A stretch of 46,249 nt of DNA. Source: Halieaceae bacterium. GTDB lineage: Bacteria > Pseudomonadota > Gammaproteobacteria > Pseudomonadales > Halieaceae. The position numbers were made by a program, and so were the translations under genes. How positions within the stretch are numbered: position 1 is the stretch's first letter; each line of letters opens with the position of its first letter. The stretch is taken from assembly GCA_008081075.1 (NCBI GenBank), contig VMDB01000192.1:1-46249 (forward strand). Reading direction: 5' to 3'. Shown here piece after piece: positions 19,271 through 29,081 of this stretch. Below the pieces are notes generated by a model. It made no database searches, had not been told where the DNA came from, and was given only the letters and a program-made list of their open reading frames with translations.

Positions 19271-20274
19271 CTTGCTGGGAACACCGTAAGGAGACGTCTC
19301 AGAGGATCGTCATCGGTTCGCACTGTCAGCAGGGGAATACGCAGTTCCCTGAGACGACGAGATATCAGAGCCTGATGGGATTGATAATCGGCTGCGTAGG
19401 ATTCCCTGATGCCGGCAATGCCCGTATCGAGCTGCGAGTGATTATCGCCATCTGTCACGGCGTAGTAGCCGGCCCGTGGCAGCTCTGCCTCGAGTGCATC
19501 CGTTATTGAGATGGCGACAATTTGGGTCTTACGCGTAAGGCGCCTGAGGGGGGCCAAGTGGTCTGCATCCAACAGGTCGTGAAAATCGCTGATGATAAAA
19601 AGCCGAGTGCCGGGACGCGCAATGCGCTCTAGTTGCTCTACAAGGTTTGCGATCGATGGGTGTGGGGCGAGATTGTCCGATCGAGGCGTTCCCTCGCGAA
19701 CCAGATCACGAATGACGTTGAGCACGGCATGCTGACTCCGCCTCGGGCGCGTCTCCGATATGTCGACGGCACCGAGCACCGCCCCTCCCACACGCTCTCC
19801 GGCCTGAAGACCGGACCAGAGCGCGAGGCATCCAATATGAGCCGCCATGACGGATTTGAAGCAGCGCTGGGAACCGAATTTCATGGCTGGGCGTTGATCG
19901 ATAGCGACCAGAATGGGTTGTTCTCGATCCTCATGGAAGAGCTTGGTATGGGGTGTACCCGAGCGGGCTGTGACTCGCCAGTCGATAGCGCGCACGTCGT
20001 CACCGGCTGCATAGGCTCTCACCTCATCAAATTCCACGCCGCGACCCCGTTGACGCGCTCGTCGCATGCCAGCGAGGTTGGCGAGCGCCCGGGTGTTTCC
20101 CGTGACGTCGATAAAACGGGCTGTAAACCGGCTGGTAATTAACGCCTCAGCACGCACGGTAGCCCCGCGGGCACTGCTCGCCGCGAGTTTGGGATGTGCT
20201 TCAGGCAACGGGGATGCGCTCGATAAGCCTTTCGATAATCTGGTCACTCGAAATACCCGCCGCTTCAGCTTCAA
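19267..20274 (-). CDS. DUF58 domain-containing protein
   Basis: 335 aa; GRGVEFDEVRAYAAGDDVRAIDWRVTARSGTPHTKLFHEDREQPILVAID. Confidence 0.9.
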   Translation of the reverse strand: MKLKRRVFRVTRLSKGLSSASPLPEAHPKLAASSARGATVRAEALITSRFTARFIDVTGNTRALANLAGMRRARQRGRGVEFDEVRAYAAGDDVRAIDWRVTARSGTPHTKLFHEDREQPILVAIDQRPAMKFGSQRCFKSVMAAHIGCLALWSGLQAGERVGGAVLGAVDISETRPRRSQHAVLNVIRDLVREGTPRSDNLAPHPSIANLVEQLERIARPGTRLFIISDFHDLLDADHLAPLRRLTRKTQIVAISITDALEAELPRAGYYAVTDGDNHSQLDTGIAGIRESYAADYQSHQALISRRLRELRIPLLTVRTDDDPLRRLLTVFPAR

Positions 20275-21157
20275 ACGACACGATCAGGCGATGACGCAGG
20301 CAATCGTGCGCGACCGCCTGAACGTCGTCCGGACTGACGTAATCGCGGCCGGCAATCCAGGCATTGGCGCGAGCACATCGATCAAGCGCGATGGTGGCCC
20401 TAGGGCTCGCACCAAATTCCAGCCATTCCGCAAGTTCGCTGTCGTATCGGCCAGCCTCACGGGTCCCCACGATGAGTTGTACGATGTACTCCTCTACCGC
20501 GGGCGCCATATGAATATTCAAGACTGCCTGACGCGCAGCAAAAATATCGGCCTGAGAGACGGTCGCACTGGGCCGGACGCGTTCCCCGCTTGCCTCATTG
20601 CGCGCCAGCCTGAGGATCTGTTGTTCTGCGGCCGCGTCGGGATAGGACACGCGGACATGCATCAGAAATCGGTCCAATTGCGCCTCGGGCAATGGATAGG
20701 TGCCCTCTTGCTCAATCGGATTCTGGGTTGCCATGACTAAAAATAATCTAGGTAATTCATAGGTTTGGCTGCCAATGCTCACTTGTCGCTCAGCCATGGC
20801 CTCGAGTAGCGCGGACTGCACCTTCGCCGGTGCTCGATTGATCTCGTCAGCCAATACCAGGTTATTGAAGATAGGCCCTTGTTGGAATTCGAAGGCCCCG
20901 GTCTGGGGTCTGAAAATGTCTGTTCCTGTAATGTCCCCGGGTAGGAGGTCGGGCGTGAACTGAATTCGATGAAAGCTGCCTTCGATGCCCTCAGCCATTT
21001 CCTTGATGGCGCGGGTCTTGGCAAGACCCGGGGCACCCTCTACGAGCAGATGGCCGTCGGCCAGCAGAGATATCATCAGTTTATGGATCAGGTCTGTCTG
21101 GCCAACGATCTGTTGGCCCAGCCAGGTTTCCAGTTGCGCGAGGAGTTGATAGTTCAC
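20201..21157 (-). CDS. MoxR family AAA ATPase
   Basis: LLVEGAPGLAKTRAIKEMA Walker A, LVLADEINRAPAKVQSALLEAM Walker B; open to ATG at 21199, alternative GTG at 21157 (VNYQLLAQLETW). Confidence 0.93.
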   Translation of the reverse strand: MNYQLLAQLETWLGQQIVGQTDLIHKLMISLLADGHLLVEGAPGLAKTRAIKEMAEGIEGSFHRIQFTPDLLPGDITGTDIFRPQTGAFEFQQGPIFNNLVLADEINRAPAKVQSALLEAMAERQVSIGSQTYELPRLFLVMATQNPIEQEGTYPLPEAQLDRFLMHVRVSYPDAAAEQQILRLARNEASGERVRPSATVSQADIFAARQAVLNIHMAPAVEEYIVQLIVGTREAGRYDSELAEWLEFGASPRATIALDRCARANAWIAGRDYVSPDDVQAVAHDCLRHRLIVSFEAEAAGISSDQIIERLIERIPVA

Positions 21158-21159
21158 AG

Positions 21160-21223
21160 GTTTAGGCCTTTTATACCGCTGTCTCAGAAATGGCGTCATT
21201 TCTGACCATTACAAGGCCTAAAC
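21160..21223. promoter_or_regulatory. Nested inverted repeat at the start of moxR
   Basis: Outer arms GTTTAGGCCTT (21160-21170) / AAGGCCTAAAC (21213-21223); inner arms TCAGAAATG (21184-21192) / CATTTCTGA (21197-21205); all perfect. Confidence 0.6.
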
Positions 21224-21268
21224 GTTCGCAGATTTCCCCGCTAGGGCATCATTTTTTTAGGCTGAGGT

Positions 21269-21472
21269 TCAGAAACCCGACAATTTATAGCATGTCAGGG
21301 CCTCTGTGAGGCCTTCTCGCCAGTCATTTCTGCCTTCGCGCCAACCCTCCAGCCATCGAATGCGGGCGCTACCGGTTAAAAAGGGGCAATTTTCTTTGGA
21401 TCGGCCGGCCAATCCCAGCTGATAGCCTTTTTCGAATGCGCGTTGAATTCGGTTTCGTTTGGGTCTCTTCAT
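21269..21472 (-). CDS. rmf: Ribosome modulation factor
   Basis: 67 aa; MKRPKRNRIQRAFEKGYQLGLAGRSKENCPF...RIRWLEGWREGRNDW typical of RMF. Confidence 0.95.
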   Translation of the reverse strand: MKRPKRNRIQRAFEKGYQLGLAGRSKENCPFLTGSARIRWLEGWREGRNDWREGLTEALTCYKLSGF

Positions 21473-21788
21473 AGTGTCGGCTCCCTGTCACCTCTGAGGT
21501 TTGCAGATGCCCGGCATCAAGTGAGCGCGCGGGCATCAATGCTCTGCTACCCGGCGGTAGCATGGGGAAAACGGGCCGAACAGCCTGCGCGCCCTTGGGT
21601 GGCACGGTTAGCGATGCAGGCACCGGAGGTTCGCTCTCTGATCGCGCCTGAGTATGGTCAGCTGACAGCCGGGAAATGGCTCCAAGATCCAACCGTAACC
21701 CGAGGTTCATGCCATGTCGAAAAACAAATTCTTCTCAAAGCTACGGTTGCACAGACGCGATAGATATAAGCCAATAAGTTTGCGGCCT

Positions 21789-21815
21789 GGGGCGCGGCTC
21801 ACAGCCCCTATTTTT
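21789..21815 (+). terminator. Terminator-like hairpin in intergenic region
   Basis: GGGGC-GCGGCTCACA-GCCCC followed by TATTTTTTT. Confidence 0.55.
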
Positions 21816-21918
21816 TTATCTTGGGCAGTGATCCGCGGTGTCTGGCGCGGCGTATTTTCCTGCGACCGGGTGATCGACTCCCCGGTCGAGCCATCTTCCC
21901 CCAGGTGGCGATTAGTTG

Positions 21919-21945
21919 CCCCGGCCCCTGGCCGGGGTTTTTTTT
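21919..21945 (+). terminator. Strong Rho-independent terminator
   Basis: CCCCGGCC-CCT-GGCCGGGG followed by TTTTTTTT; 8-bp GC stem. Confidence 0.85.
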
Positions 21946-21957
21946 GAGGGTTAAAAA

Positions 21958-22395
21958 ATGTCTAACAGAACCGTAATGTTGGCCTTGGGGTATGCCGGCT
22001 TGCTCCCATTTTTCGGCTTCTGTCTGGGCGCATGGTGGCTCACAGACTGGCCGGCAGCCCTGTCGCGACAGGGTTTTATCATCTATTCCCTCGGCATCTT
22101 GAGCTTTCTGGGCGGCACCTTATGGGGGCGAGTTCAGAGCCTCGAAAACCCCAATATAACGCGGCTTTTGGTCAGCAATGGCATCGTCTTGTTCGCCGTG
22201 TTTTCCGTCCTCACGGCGCAGGCGTGGCTCGCAGCGCTGGCATTGATGGCCGGTTATTTGGCGCTTTTATGGTACGAGCGCGGTTCAGAGGCGCTGCCAA
22301 ACTGGTACGCTGCCATGCGTCTTCGCCTCACCGCGGGAGTGGTTTTGGCGCACCTGCTGTTTTTTACCCTGCAGTCTTATCAGTCCGCCCTGTGA
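21958..22395 (+). CDS. DUF3429-like integral membrane protein
   Basis: 145 aa, about 4-5 TM segments; LGYAGLLPFFGFCLGAWW...SLGILSFLGGTLWG. Confidence 0.75.
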   Translation: MSNRTVMLALGYAGLLPFFGFCLGAWWLTDWPAALSRQGFIIYSLGILSFLGGTLWGRVQSLENPNITRLLVSNGIVLFAVFSVLTAQAWLAALALMAGYLALLWYERGSEALPNWYAAMRLRLTAGVVLAHLLFFTLQSYQSAL

Positions 22396-22955
22396 GCAAG
22401 AAAATCTGCAGGTGAGTCTGCGTCCCTGAGCTCCGAGGCGTCGACCAAAACCGCGCGGGCCCCCAGCACTGCGAGCAGCTCACTGAGTTGCCTGCCGCCC
22501 TTGTCGATAAAGCGGCAACAATCCGCCAGCGTCTCCTTTGCGAGGCGCATGCAGGGCGAATGGCGACCGTGCGGATCGGTGAGCACGACAGCGCGATCCT
22601 TCCCAGTCCAGGTTTCAGTCAGTGTGGCAATGAGCTGTTGGCTGTTGTTCATGAGATCGGTGGGCAGAATCATCACGCTCTCGGTTTCAGTGGCCGATAG
22701 CAAGGCGCTGATGCCAGCGCAGGGTCCGCGACTCGGCGTGATCTCACAGAGCACGCGATCACCGTAATGGCTGTAAAAGTGGGCGTTGTCCCTGCAGCAA
22801 ATCAGAATCTCCCGCGCGTTGGCGGGGCGCGGATCGCAGGCGTTGGCTAGGAGCGGGCGGCCACGAAAAGCAATCAGACCTTTGTCTCGGCCACCCCATC
22901 GCTGACCGAGACCACCCGCCAAAATACCCAAGCTGAAGTCTCGCGCCGCATTCAA
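22380..22955 (-). CDS. mobA: Molybdenum cofactor guanylyltransferase (MobA-like)
   Basis: 191 aa; GILAGGLGQRWGGRDKGLIAFRGRPL nucleotidyltransferase motif, DSPADFLAHR at the C-terminus. Confidence 0.85.
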   Translation of the reverse strand: MNAARDFSLGILAGGLGQRWGGRDKGLIAFRGRPLLANACDPRPANAREILICCRDNAHFYSHYGDRVLCEITPSRGPCAGISALLSATETESVMILPTDLMNNSQQLIATLTETWTGKDRAVVLTDPHGRHSPCMRLAKETLADCCRFIDKGGRQLSELLAVLGARAVLVDASELRDADSPADFLAHRAD

Positions 22956-23006
22956 AGTCGTCTGCCTCTATGGGATGATGGTGACTTACCTGTTTGACTA
23001 TATCCC

Positions 23007-23720
23007 ATGCCGTCTACGCCGCGCATTCTGGCGCTCGATACTGCCACCCAAGCCTGTTCGCTGGCGCTCTCAGCGAATGGTGACCTCCGTCGCCGCCACG
23101 AGATGCTGGCAAGGGCGCACAACCGGCACATTTTGCAGATGTTGTCAGATGTACTGCAGGAAGAAACCTTGGCTGATTCGGTTGATGTCATTGCCTGCGG
23201 TGTCGGCCCCGGGTCATTTACCGGATTGAGGGTCGCGGTGAGCGTGGCTCAGGGGTTGGCCTGGTCTCAGCAGCTCCCCGTACACGCGTTTTGTTCTCTG
23301 AGGGCTCAAGTGTATGCCGCCGCCGAGCAGAATTTGCTCGCCGAAGGTAACGTTGTCCTGTCGACCATCGACGCGCAGATAGGCCAACTGTATGGTTTGT
23401 GGGGCGTCTGGGGTGGCAACGAAATCGTGGTGAATGCCCCGCCTTTTATTTGTGTGCCCGAGAAGATACCGGAGCCTGATGGAGGCGAATCGCCGGTGAT
23501 TCTCGGTTCTGGCGTCGAATACCGGCAGCAATTTTCGAGCCCACGTCTGCTGAACGCAGCGATGTATGGTGATATCACGCCCGACGCGGCGGTTATGGCG
23601 ACCCGACTCGCAAGTGGGACAACGGCGCTCGATTTACAGCCCGCCCATCGATTGACTCCGCAGTATGTGCAGCGCGATATCGGCTGGAAAAAATTGTCAG
23701 AGCAGGGCGGTCATGACTGA
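23007..23720 (+). CDS. tsaB: tRNA threonylcarbamoyladenosine biosynthesis protein TsaB
   Basis: 237 aa; ILALDTATQACSLAL, GVGPGSFTGLRVAVSVAQGLAW. Confidence 0.95.
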   Translation: MPSTPRILALDTATQACSLALSANGDLRRRHEMLARAHNRHILQMLSDVLQEETLADSVDVIACGVGPGSFTGLRVAVSVAQGLAWSQQLPVHAFCSLRAQVYAAAEQNLLAEGNVVLSTIDAQIGQLYGLWGVWGGNEIVVNAPPFICVPEKIPEPDGGESPVILGSGVEYRQQFSSPRLLNAAMYGDITPDAAVMATRLASGTTALDLQPAHRLTPQYVQRDIGWKKLSEQGGHD

Positions 23721-24504
23721 TTGGTGGCAAACAATCCTACTGGCTATTGTGCAGGGGGTGACCGAATTTCTGCCCGTGTCCTCCTCCGCCCACCTGATCC
23801 TGCCGTCGCAGTTGTTCGGGTGGCCTGACCAGGGCCTGATGTTCGATGTGGGTGTCCACGCGGGCACTCTATTGGCGGTGCTGTACTATTTTCGCGGTAC
23901 CGTAATACATCTGTGTTTGAGCGTGATGCCGGGCGAGGGCGTTGATCGCTCGGAACTGTGGTCGCTCTGCGTGGCGACAGTGCCCGTGGTGGTGGCCGGA
24001 GTTTTGTTGAAAGGCGTTATCGCCACCGATGCCCGAGGGATTCTGGTGATTGCCGTAACGACGCTCCTCTTCGGGTTTTTGCTTGGTTGGGCGGACCGTG
24101 TGTCGCGTTACAGAGACAACGGCTGTATTACGATTAGCATGCGCGATGCCCTGTTAATCGGTTTGGCCCAAATTTTCGCATTGATACCGGGCACCTCTCG
24201 ATCCGGGGTCACGATAACGGCAGCGCTGTTCTTGGGTTACCCGGCCCAGACAGCAACGCGATTCTCCTTTTTAATGAGTATCCCCGTTATTTTGGGCGCG
24301 TCGTTAGTGATGCTGCTGTCGGCTCCAGAAGAGCATCTTTTATCGACGGGCGGTAAGATATTGCCGTCACTGATTGCCTCCGCGATATTTGCGTACGGCA
24401 CGATAGCGCTGTTTATGAGGCTGGTTGAGCGGGTCGGTTTGATGCCTTTCGTGATTTACCGCTTGATTTTGGGCACGTTATTACTGGTATGGGCACTTCA
24501 GTAG
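23713..24504 (+). CDS. uppP: Undecaprenyl-diphosphate phosphatase
   Basis: QGVTEFLPVSSSAHLIL and PGTSRSGVTITAALFLG motifs, multiple TM; start MTDWWQ overlaps tsaB stop. Confidence 0.97.
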   Translation: MTDWWQTILLAIVQGVTEFLPVSSSAHLILPSQLFGWPDQGLMFDVGVHAGTLLAVLYYFRGTVIHLCLSVMPGEGVDRSELWSLCVATVPVVVAGVLLKGVIATDARGILVIAVTTLLFGFLLGWADRVSRYRDNGCITISMRDALLIGLAQIFALIPGTSRSGVTITAALFLGYPAQTATRFSFLMSIPVILGASLVMLLSAPEEHLLSTGGKILPSLIASAIFAYGTIALFMRLVERVGLMPFVIYRLILGTLLLVWALQ

Positions 24505-24528
24505 ACCTTGGGAAAGAGGACCCCGCAA

Positions 24529-25806
24529 ATGGCGGAAACAACAGAGCTACTCACATTTCTCGGTGAGGCGGTAACGCCGTTCCACGCCGTTGAGGCCATG
24601 ACCCGGCGGCTTAAGACGGCGGGCTTCGAAGAAGTTGAGCAGTTTGATGCAGTACAGATGGCGCCGGGACAGGGCTATTTCACCGTGCGCCAGGGCAGCT
24701 CTTTGATTGCGATGCGAGCAGGAGACGCTGAACTCGGCGCGGGCTTGCGGCTCGTGGGAACTCACACGGATAGTCCCAATTTGTCGGTCAAACCCAATCC
24801 GGTAAAAGGCCGTGACGGCTGCGTGCAATTGGGTGTCGATGTGTACGGAGGCGCTTTACTCAACCCATGGTTTGACCGCGATCTGGGAGTCGCTGGTCGG
24901 GTCGCGTTGCTGTCAACCGATGGTGAGCTTGAATCTGTTCTTTTTGACAGCAAACGTCCTGTGGCGGTTGTCCCGAGTCTCGCCATTCACCTGGACAGGG
25001 AAGCGAATACGCAACGTAGCGTGAACGCACACAAAGACGTGGTGCCGTTAGCGATGTTAGGTGAGGCGCAGCAATTTGATTTCAGGCAATGGCTGGCAGA
25101 GGCTCTGGCAAAGGATGATCCGCGTTGGCAAGGTGCGCGCGTGATGGATTACGAGTTATCCCTCTATGACACCCAACGGCCGGGATTGGTGGGTATTGAA
25201 GAGGACTTTATCACTTCAGCGCGGCTCGATAACTTGCTGAGTTGTTATGCAGCCGTGACAGCGTTGATCAATGCCGATGACAGTCACTGGTCGGTATTGG
25301 TCGCGACCGATCATGAGGAAGTGGGCAGTGCCTCTACCGTGGGTGCGCAAGGCCCCATGTTGATGGACGCACTGACGGCAATCGCCCCCAACGTTGCGGA
25401 CAATCAAAAATTGCGCGCACGATCTTGGATGCTTTCCGTGGATAACGCGCACGCAGTCCATCCCAATTACGCGGATCGCCACGATGAGCAGCACAATCCC
25501 AAGTTGGGGGCGGGCCCTGTGATCAAAATCAACCGCAATCAGCGCTACGCCACCAATAGCGAGGGCGCCGCCCGACTGCGCTTGATAGCAGAGCGCGCCG
25601 GCGTGAACGTGCAGTCTTTCGTTATGCGCTCCGACTTGGCCTGTGGCAGCACGATTGGGCCGATTACGGCGACCGAGACCGGTATTGCGACCACCGATAT
25701 CGGGGTGCCTACCTTGGCGATGCATTCAGTGCGGGAGCTCGCCTGCGCCGCGGACGTGCCGCAAATCGTCTCGTTACTCGAGGCGTTTTATCGCCGGTTG
25801 GCCTAG
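24529..25806 (+). CDS. apeB: M18 family aminopeptidase
   Basis: [54 protein letters not shown]; start chosen at MAETTELL. Confidence 0.93.
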   Translation: MAETTELLTFLGEAVTPFHAVEAMTRRLKTAGFEEVEQFDAVQMAPGQGYFTVRQGSSLIAMRAGDAELGAGLRLVGTHTDSPNLSVKPNPVKGRDGCVQLGVDVYGGALLNPWFDRDLGVAGRVALLSTDGELESVLFDSKRPVAVVPSLAIHLDREANTQRSVNAHKDVVPLAMLGEAQQFDFRQWLAEALAKDDPRWQGARVMDYELSLYDTQRPGLVGIEEDFITSARLDNLLSCYAAVTALINADDSHWSVLVATDHEEVGSASTVGAQGPMLMDALTAIAPNVADNQKLRARSWMLSVDNAHAVHPNYADRHDEQHNPKLGAGPVIKINRNQRYATNSEGAARLRLIAERAGVNVQSFVMRSDLACGSTIGPITATETGIATTDIGVPTLAMHSVRELACAADVPQIVSLLEAFYRRLA

Positions 25807-25820
25807 GACTACGAGAGGTT

Positions 25821-26834
25821 ATGACTATGAGCAATGTCCGGGTTTTGACTGGCATCACGACGACGGGTACACCGCATCTGGGAAACTATGTGGGCGCGAT
25901 TCGTCCTGCCATCGAGGCCTCGCGGGATCCTGATACCGAGGCCTATTTGTTTTTGGCTGATTTTCATGCCTTGATAAAGAATCAGGACCCGGATCAGGTG
26001 GCGCAGTCGAGCCGGGAGATCGCCGCCACGTGGTTGGCACTCGGCCTCGATCCAGAGCACACTTTTTTTTACCGACAATCGGATATTCCCGAAATTGCAG
26101 AGCTGAGCTGGATACTGAGTTGCTCCGCCGCCAAGGGTCTGATGAATCGAGCGCACGCCTACAAGGCGGCGGTGCAGGCGAATGAACTGGCCGGGGAAGA
26201 CCCGGACTTTGGCGTGACGATGGGCTTGTTTTCTTATCCCATACTGATGGCCGCGGATATCCTCATATTCAACGCGCATAAAGTGCCGGTTGGTCGAGAT
26301 CAGATCCAGCACGTCGAAATGGCGCGCGATATCGCGCAACGATTCAATCATCACTACGGCACTATTTTTACGCTCCCGGAAGCGGTAACCGATGACAACG
26401 TGGCCGTGTTGCAGGGCTTGGACGGCCGGAAGATGAGTAAAAGCTACGGCAATACCATCCCGCTTTTTGGCACGCCGAAACAACTTCAGAAATCGATCAA
26501 CAAAATCAAAACCAATCTTTTAGAGCCGGGCGATCCCAAAGATACTGACGATTCCACCGTGTTTCAGATCTGGTGCGCGTTTGCGGAGGAAGCTGAGCGT
26601 GAACGAATGCGCGCTGCATTCGCAGAGGGTATTGCCTGGGGAGAAGCGAAAAAGCAGCTGTTTGAGCGGGTAAATGACGAACTGGCGCCGGCGCGATCAT
26701 CCTATGAGCGCCTGATGGCGACGCCGTCAGAGGTTGAGGAGATATTGCAGTTGGGGGCAGCGAAGCTGAGACCAAAGAGCCGGGCGCTGATAGCGCAGGT
26801 ACGGCAAGCGATAGGGCTCAGGGCTTATTGCTGA
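25821..26834 (+). CDS. trpS: Tryptophan--tRNA ligase
   Basis: 337 aa; [16 protein letters not shown] (HIGH-like) and [13 protein letters not shown] (KMSKS). Confidence 0.97.
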   Translation: MTMSNVRVLTGITTTGTPHLGNYVGAIRPAIEASRDPDTEAYLFLADFHALIKNQDPDQVAQSSREIAATWLALGLDPEHTFFYRQSDIPEIAELSWILSCSAAKGLMNRAHAYKAAVQANELAGEDPDFGVTMGLFSYPILMAADILIFNAHKVPVGRDQIQHVEMARDIAQRFNHHYGTIFTLPEAVTDDNVAVLQGLDGRKMSKSYGNTIPLFGTPKQLQKSINKIKTNLLEPGDPKDTDDSTVFQIWCAFAEEAERERMRAAFAEGIAWGEAKKQLFERVNDELAPARSSYERLMATPSEVEEILQLGAAKLRPKSRALIAQVRQAIGLRAYC

Positions 26835-26913
26835 GCGGAGCACAGCACCTTGCTGATCGGGGCAGGCAAAGCGGTAACAAGCTTTGCGCGCCGCCTGAGT
26901 CCACTCTGACGCT

Positions 26914-28980
26914 TTACAGCGCGAAAGTGATACCTACTACGGCGCTTCTGGGCTCCCCTACAAAATATCGATAGTTGCCAAATCCGTAGTCCGCCCTCTC
27001 GGCGTAACCCTCGTCGAGCAGATTAGTCGCAACCAGCGTGAGAGTGGTTGTAGGGGACAGTGCCCAGCGCGCCCTGAGATTCAACAGCTCGTGTCCACGA
27101 TATTCATTCTCATTGTTGGGGTCCACCCAGTATTTTGCGACCCATAACCACTCAGCTTCCGCGCTGACTGGAATTCCTCTAGCCGAGAAGTCTGCACGCA
27201 GCTGAACGGATCCGAAATGTTTTGGCGCGGTGTCGATATCGTTACCTTCGATGCTCCCCCGAGAACCCAAGAGTTGGATATCACTGTCGTAGCGATGCCG
27301 GGCATAACTGGCATTGCCGGCGATGGACCATATTTGTGACAGCTGCCATTGCACACTCCCCTCAATACCGCGATGGGTCGTTTGCGCGCCTGATACGTTA
27401 TAACGATCGCGATCCTGAAAAATCACGTCCCGCTTGGTCATCCAGTAGCCGGCTAAGTCATAACTGAAACCATTTGAACGACTCCGCAGGCCCAGCTCTA
27501 TGCTGTTGCCGGTCTCGGCATCGATCTCTGCCACCGTTTGTCCAGATTGCAGCCGATAGAGTTCATTGGCTTGCGGGACCCTGAATCCTCTGGCCAACCT
27601 GCCGTACACGGTGGTCTCGTCCGTGTGATGGCTGAGGGCGACATTACCCGTCCAATCAGCAAAGCTGTCCTTACTGCTGGTGGGACGATAAAAACGACAG
27701 GCCGATGCTGTCGGTGCACATGCGGCACCGTCTTCTGCCCGGTTTGTGTAGTCGTAGCGGGTTTCCTCGAGTCGGAGACCGGCATCCACGCTCCACTGCG
27801 GATGCAGCGACCAATTGAGGTGGACAAATGTCGCAGCGGTTCGTGCATCAACGTCGTAATCGTAGTGGATGCCATCTGGCTGGTTAGGACTGAAGAAGGC
27901 GCTCTGCGTTTCGATTAATTTGCCCGTCGTCTGGTCGTAGTCCACTCCCATTAGCCAGCGAAAGTCATCACGGGTCAGTTTGGCGGACGTCTGAATCCCC
28001 ACACTGTGATGACGATTTTCTTCGGTCGGCTGCCACGGTACAAAATGTTGTAAAAAGGTCATGGCGTTGCTGCGCCAGTAAGGTCGGATCGTTACTTCCG
28101 AATCATCGTTCCAGCTTCGGCTGAAGCCAAGATGGCCACGGGCAGACCAGGCGTCCCTATAGGCTTCGGGATTGGGGTTCTCTTTACTGGCTGCCTTGTC
28201 CTTATATGCTTCAAATCCTTGAATATAACCGGCGGTTTCCTGATCGAGTTCGCTGGCTTCCAGCGCGCCGTCGATCAGCCATTCGTTCCATTCGCGATCG
28301 AGCCGTATGGTCGCCTTGTGCTGTGTATAGCCCGAGTCGGCTTGATAGCCACCGTAGCGGCTGGTCTGTGCAGACACCGCAACCGTTTGTGTCGCACCGC
28401 TCGCGGAGAGCCGGTAGTAATCGCGTGATCCTGCCTCGACACTCACTTGATTGGGTGTGGATGCGACGGGGCGAGTGATGACGTTGATGATGCCGTGTAG
28501 CGCGTTTGAGCCAAATACCACCGCAGCGGGGCCCTTCAGCACCTCGACGGCGCCGGCTTGCAGCAGATTGGCATCGAACAGCTGATTCACGTTGCAGAAC
28601 CCTGGTGCACGCAGGCTGATGCCGTCCTGCGCCGTAATAAACGCGCCGCAGCTACCCGCACCCGTTAATACGGGGGATCTCAGTGAGATCAGGGACTCTT
28701 GACCGTTGCCGCGGCTGACCCAGGCCCCTGACACCCGGTTAAACAGCTGATTACTGTGTTGCGCGGCTACCAGCGCGATGGTCTCCTCATCTAGCGCAAC
28801 CCACGCGCTGGGTAGTTGGTCCGCAACTTGGTCTGTTCTAGAGGCTGTAACAATCACGGTCTCCAGTGTGCTGGAGGAGCCAGTTTCCTCCGCGAGTAGG
28901 ACCGAGGATGTGGCGGCCAAAAAGAGTGGCAAGCCCCACATCAGGGAACACGGTTTGTAGCCCTTTAGGTGAGCAGTCAT
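26914..28980 (-). CDS. TonB-dependent outer membrane receptor
   Basis: Signal peptide, LETVIVTASRT TonB box, plug domain (VEVLKGPAAVVFGSNALHGIINVITR), terminal beta-strand ending in ...VVGITFAL; start chosen at MTAHLKGYK. Confidence 0.93.
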   Translation of the reverse strand: MTAHLKGYKPCSLMWGLPLFLAATSSVLLAEETGSSSTLETVIVTASRTDQVADQLPSAWVALDEETIALVAAQHSNQLFNRVSGAWVSRGNGQESLISLRSPVLTGAGSCGAFITAQDGISLRAPGFCNVNQLFDANLLQAGAVEVLKGPAAVVFGSNALHGIINVITRPVASTPNQVSVEAGSRDYYRLSASGATQTVAVSAQTSRYGGYQADSGYTQHKATIRLDREWNEWLIDGALEASELDQETAGYIQGFEAYKDKAASKENPNPEAYRDAWSARGHLGFSRSWNDDSEVTIRPYWRSNAMTFLQHFVPWQPTEENRHHSVGIQTSAKLTRDDFRWLMGVDYDQTTGKLIETQSAFFSPNQPDGIHYDYDVDARTAATFVHLNWSLHPQWSVDAGLRLEETRYDYTNRAEDGAACAPTASACRFYRPTSSKDSFADWTGNVALSHHTDETTVYGRLARGFRVPQANELYRLQSGQTVAEIDAETGNSIELGLRSRSNGFSYDLAGYWMTKRDVIFQDRDRYNVSGAQTTHRGIEGSVQWQLSQIWSIAGNASYARHRYDSDIQLLGSRGSIEGNDIDTAPKHFGSVQLRADFSARGIPVSAEAEWLWVAKYWVDPNNENEYRGHELLNLRARWALSPTTTLTLVATNLLDEGYAERADYGFGNYRYFVGEPRSAVVGITFAL

Positions 28981-29081
28981 GAATTGGGTCCTTGAGTGAT
29001 AGATCGGTGACACAGACCGTGACAACCGGAGACATTTTGAGCAAAACTGATGGCCATGCCAAGTTCGCAGGAAATGATGTC

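Noticed and set aside
21369-21710. 113-aa minus strand ORF overlapping rmf
   Set aside because: Overlaps the confident rmf gene in another frame, no motif, low-complexity composition.
21714-21947. 77-aa + strand ORF in the rmf/DUF3429 intergenic region
   Set aside because: It reads through both terminator-like hairpins and T-tracts, has no recognisable motif; more likely non-coding.
26866-26887. GCAAAGC-N8-GCTTTGC hairpin between convergent trpS and TonB receptor genes
   Set aside because: Plausible weak terminator but no T-tract on either side and a long loop; not strong enough to list.
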